37,217 nt of DNA from Patescibacteria group bacterium (GTDB lineage Bacteria > Patescibacteriota > Gracilibacteria > UBA1369 > UBA12470): the NCBI GenBank assembly GCA_018816885.1, contig JAHIUS010000011.1, positions 1-37,217 of the forward strand. The letters are read 5' to 3'. The notes under the pieces were generated by a model, which was given only the letters and a program-made list of their open reading frames with translations, ran no database searches and was not told the DNA's origin. The position numbers and the translations under genes are program-made. Shown piece by piece: positions 37,178 through 37,217 of this stretch. The stretch's first letter is position 1. Every line of letters begins with the position of its first letter.

Positions 37178-37217
37178 TGATTGTTGGCACTTAGAACACG
37201 AAGGTTTTTTGAATGAA

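Noticed and set aside
37114..37217. Plus-strand open frame at the right edge (TTG start, with IALGIARTSELEFIKALDCW)
   Set aside because: It overlaps the start region of the minus-strand gene at 36559-37134 and is cut by the window edge; it could be real, but evidence is too thin to call.

Overview
The window looks like the chromosome of a Candidate Phyla Radiation (Patescibacteria) bacterium, possibly from the Peregrinibacteria/Gracilibacteria side; this is inferred from gene content and no rRNA is present to confirm it. Supporting signs are the Mbov_0395-type pilin-like protein, the AI-2E family permease, small helical proteins, YqeY, a four-helix-bundle protein, short 5' leaders and very compact gene spacing. 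UGA is used as an ordinary stop (uvrC, ribD), so the UGA=Gly code of Gracilibacteria/Absconditabacteria does not apply. The plus strand is richer in C than G under genes of both orientations. This suggests the whole window lies on one replichore, with no origin or terminus inside it.

Layout. 1-2.4 kb (minus): a consensus promoter, a 31-codon leader peptide ending in a run of Leu/Val/Ile codons, and mutually exclusive hairpins ending in a T-tract terminator. Downstream lie two unknown small genes, tRNA-Asp and ilvC. 2.5-5.4 kb: tRNA-Leu, yqeY and a UvrC carrying an inserted GNAT acetyltransferase domain. 5.4-9.9 kb: a nucleotidyltransferase, a PEP-synthase-like protein, a broken small gene, der and yggS. 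9.9-15.3 kb: a pilin-like protein, an AI-2E permease, then a surface-polysaccharide operon on minus (GT4, Wzz-like, GT4) and a lipoprotein. 15.4-16.6 kb (minus): chorismate mutase, an RsbW-like ATPase and a STAS protein in a tight operon.

16.7-26.7 kb (plus): rpsB with a structured leader, a membrane protein, tsf, ribBA and ribD. These are followed by a separately promoted unit with an ATP/ADP-translocase-like membrane protein bearing HEAT repeats, a membrane SpoIIE/RsbU-type phosphatase and queA. Two small genes follow, one a DUF192 lipoprotein. The phosphatase and the STAS/ATPase pair together resemble a partner-switching circuit.

26.7-33.3 kb: the most unusual locus. A 787-residue protein joins a RimK-related ATP-grasp ligase, a degenerate retropepsin-like domain and a DUF1704 (QEGLA/MATCAP-type) metallopeptidase. 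In the same transcription direction is a PKD-domain seven-helix membrane protein resembling the 7TM region of the inactive-transglutaminase (UUP1) family. A four-helix-bundle gene flanked by inverted short repeats sits between them. A divergently promoted Ig/FN3 surface protein completes the locus. It looks like an envelope peptide-ligation/cleavage system. 33.3-37.2 kb: two small helical proteins, YggT, cysS, an EamA transporter and an unknown Cys/Trp-rich protein.

Between the genes lie hairpin repeats, including near-identical hairpins after both tRNAs, and many short degenerate tandem repeats. Stretches over 300 bases without a protein gene are limited to 2172-2537 (leader peptide, attenuator, promoter and the upstream region of tRNA-Leu).
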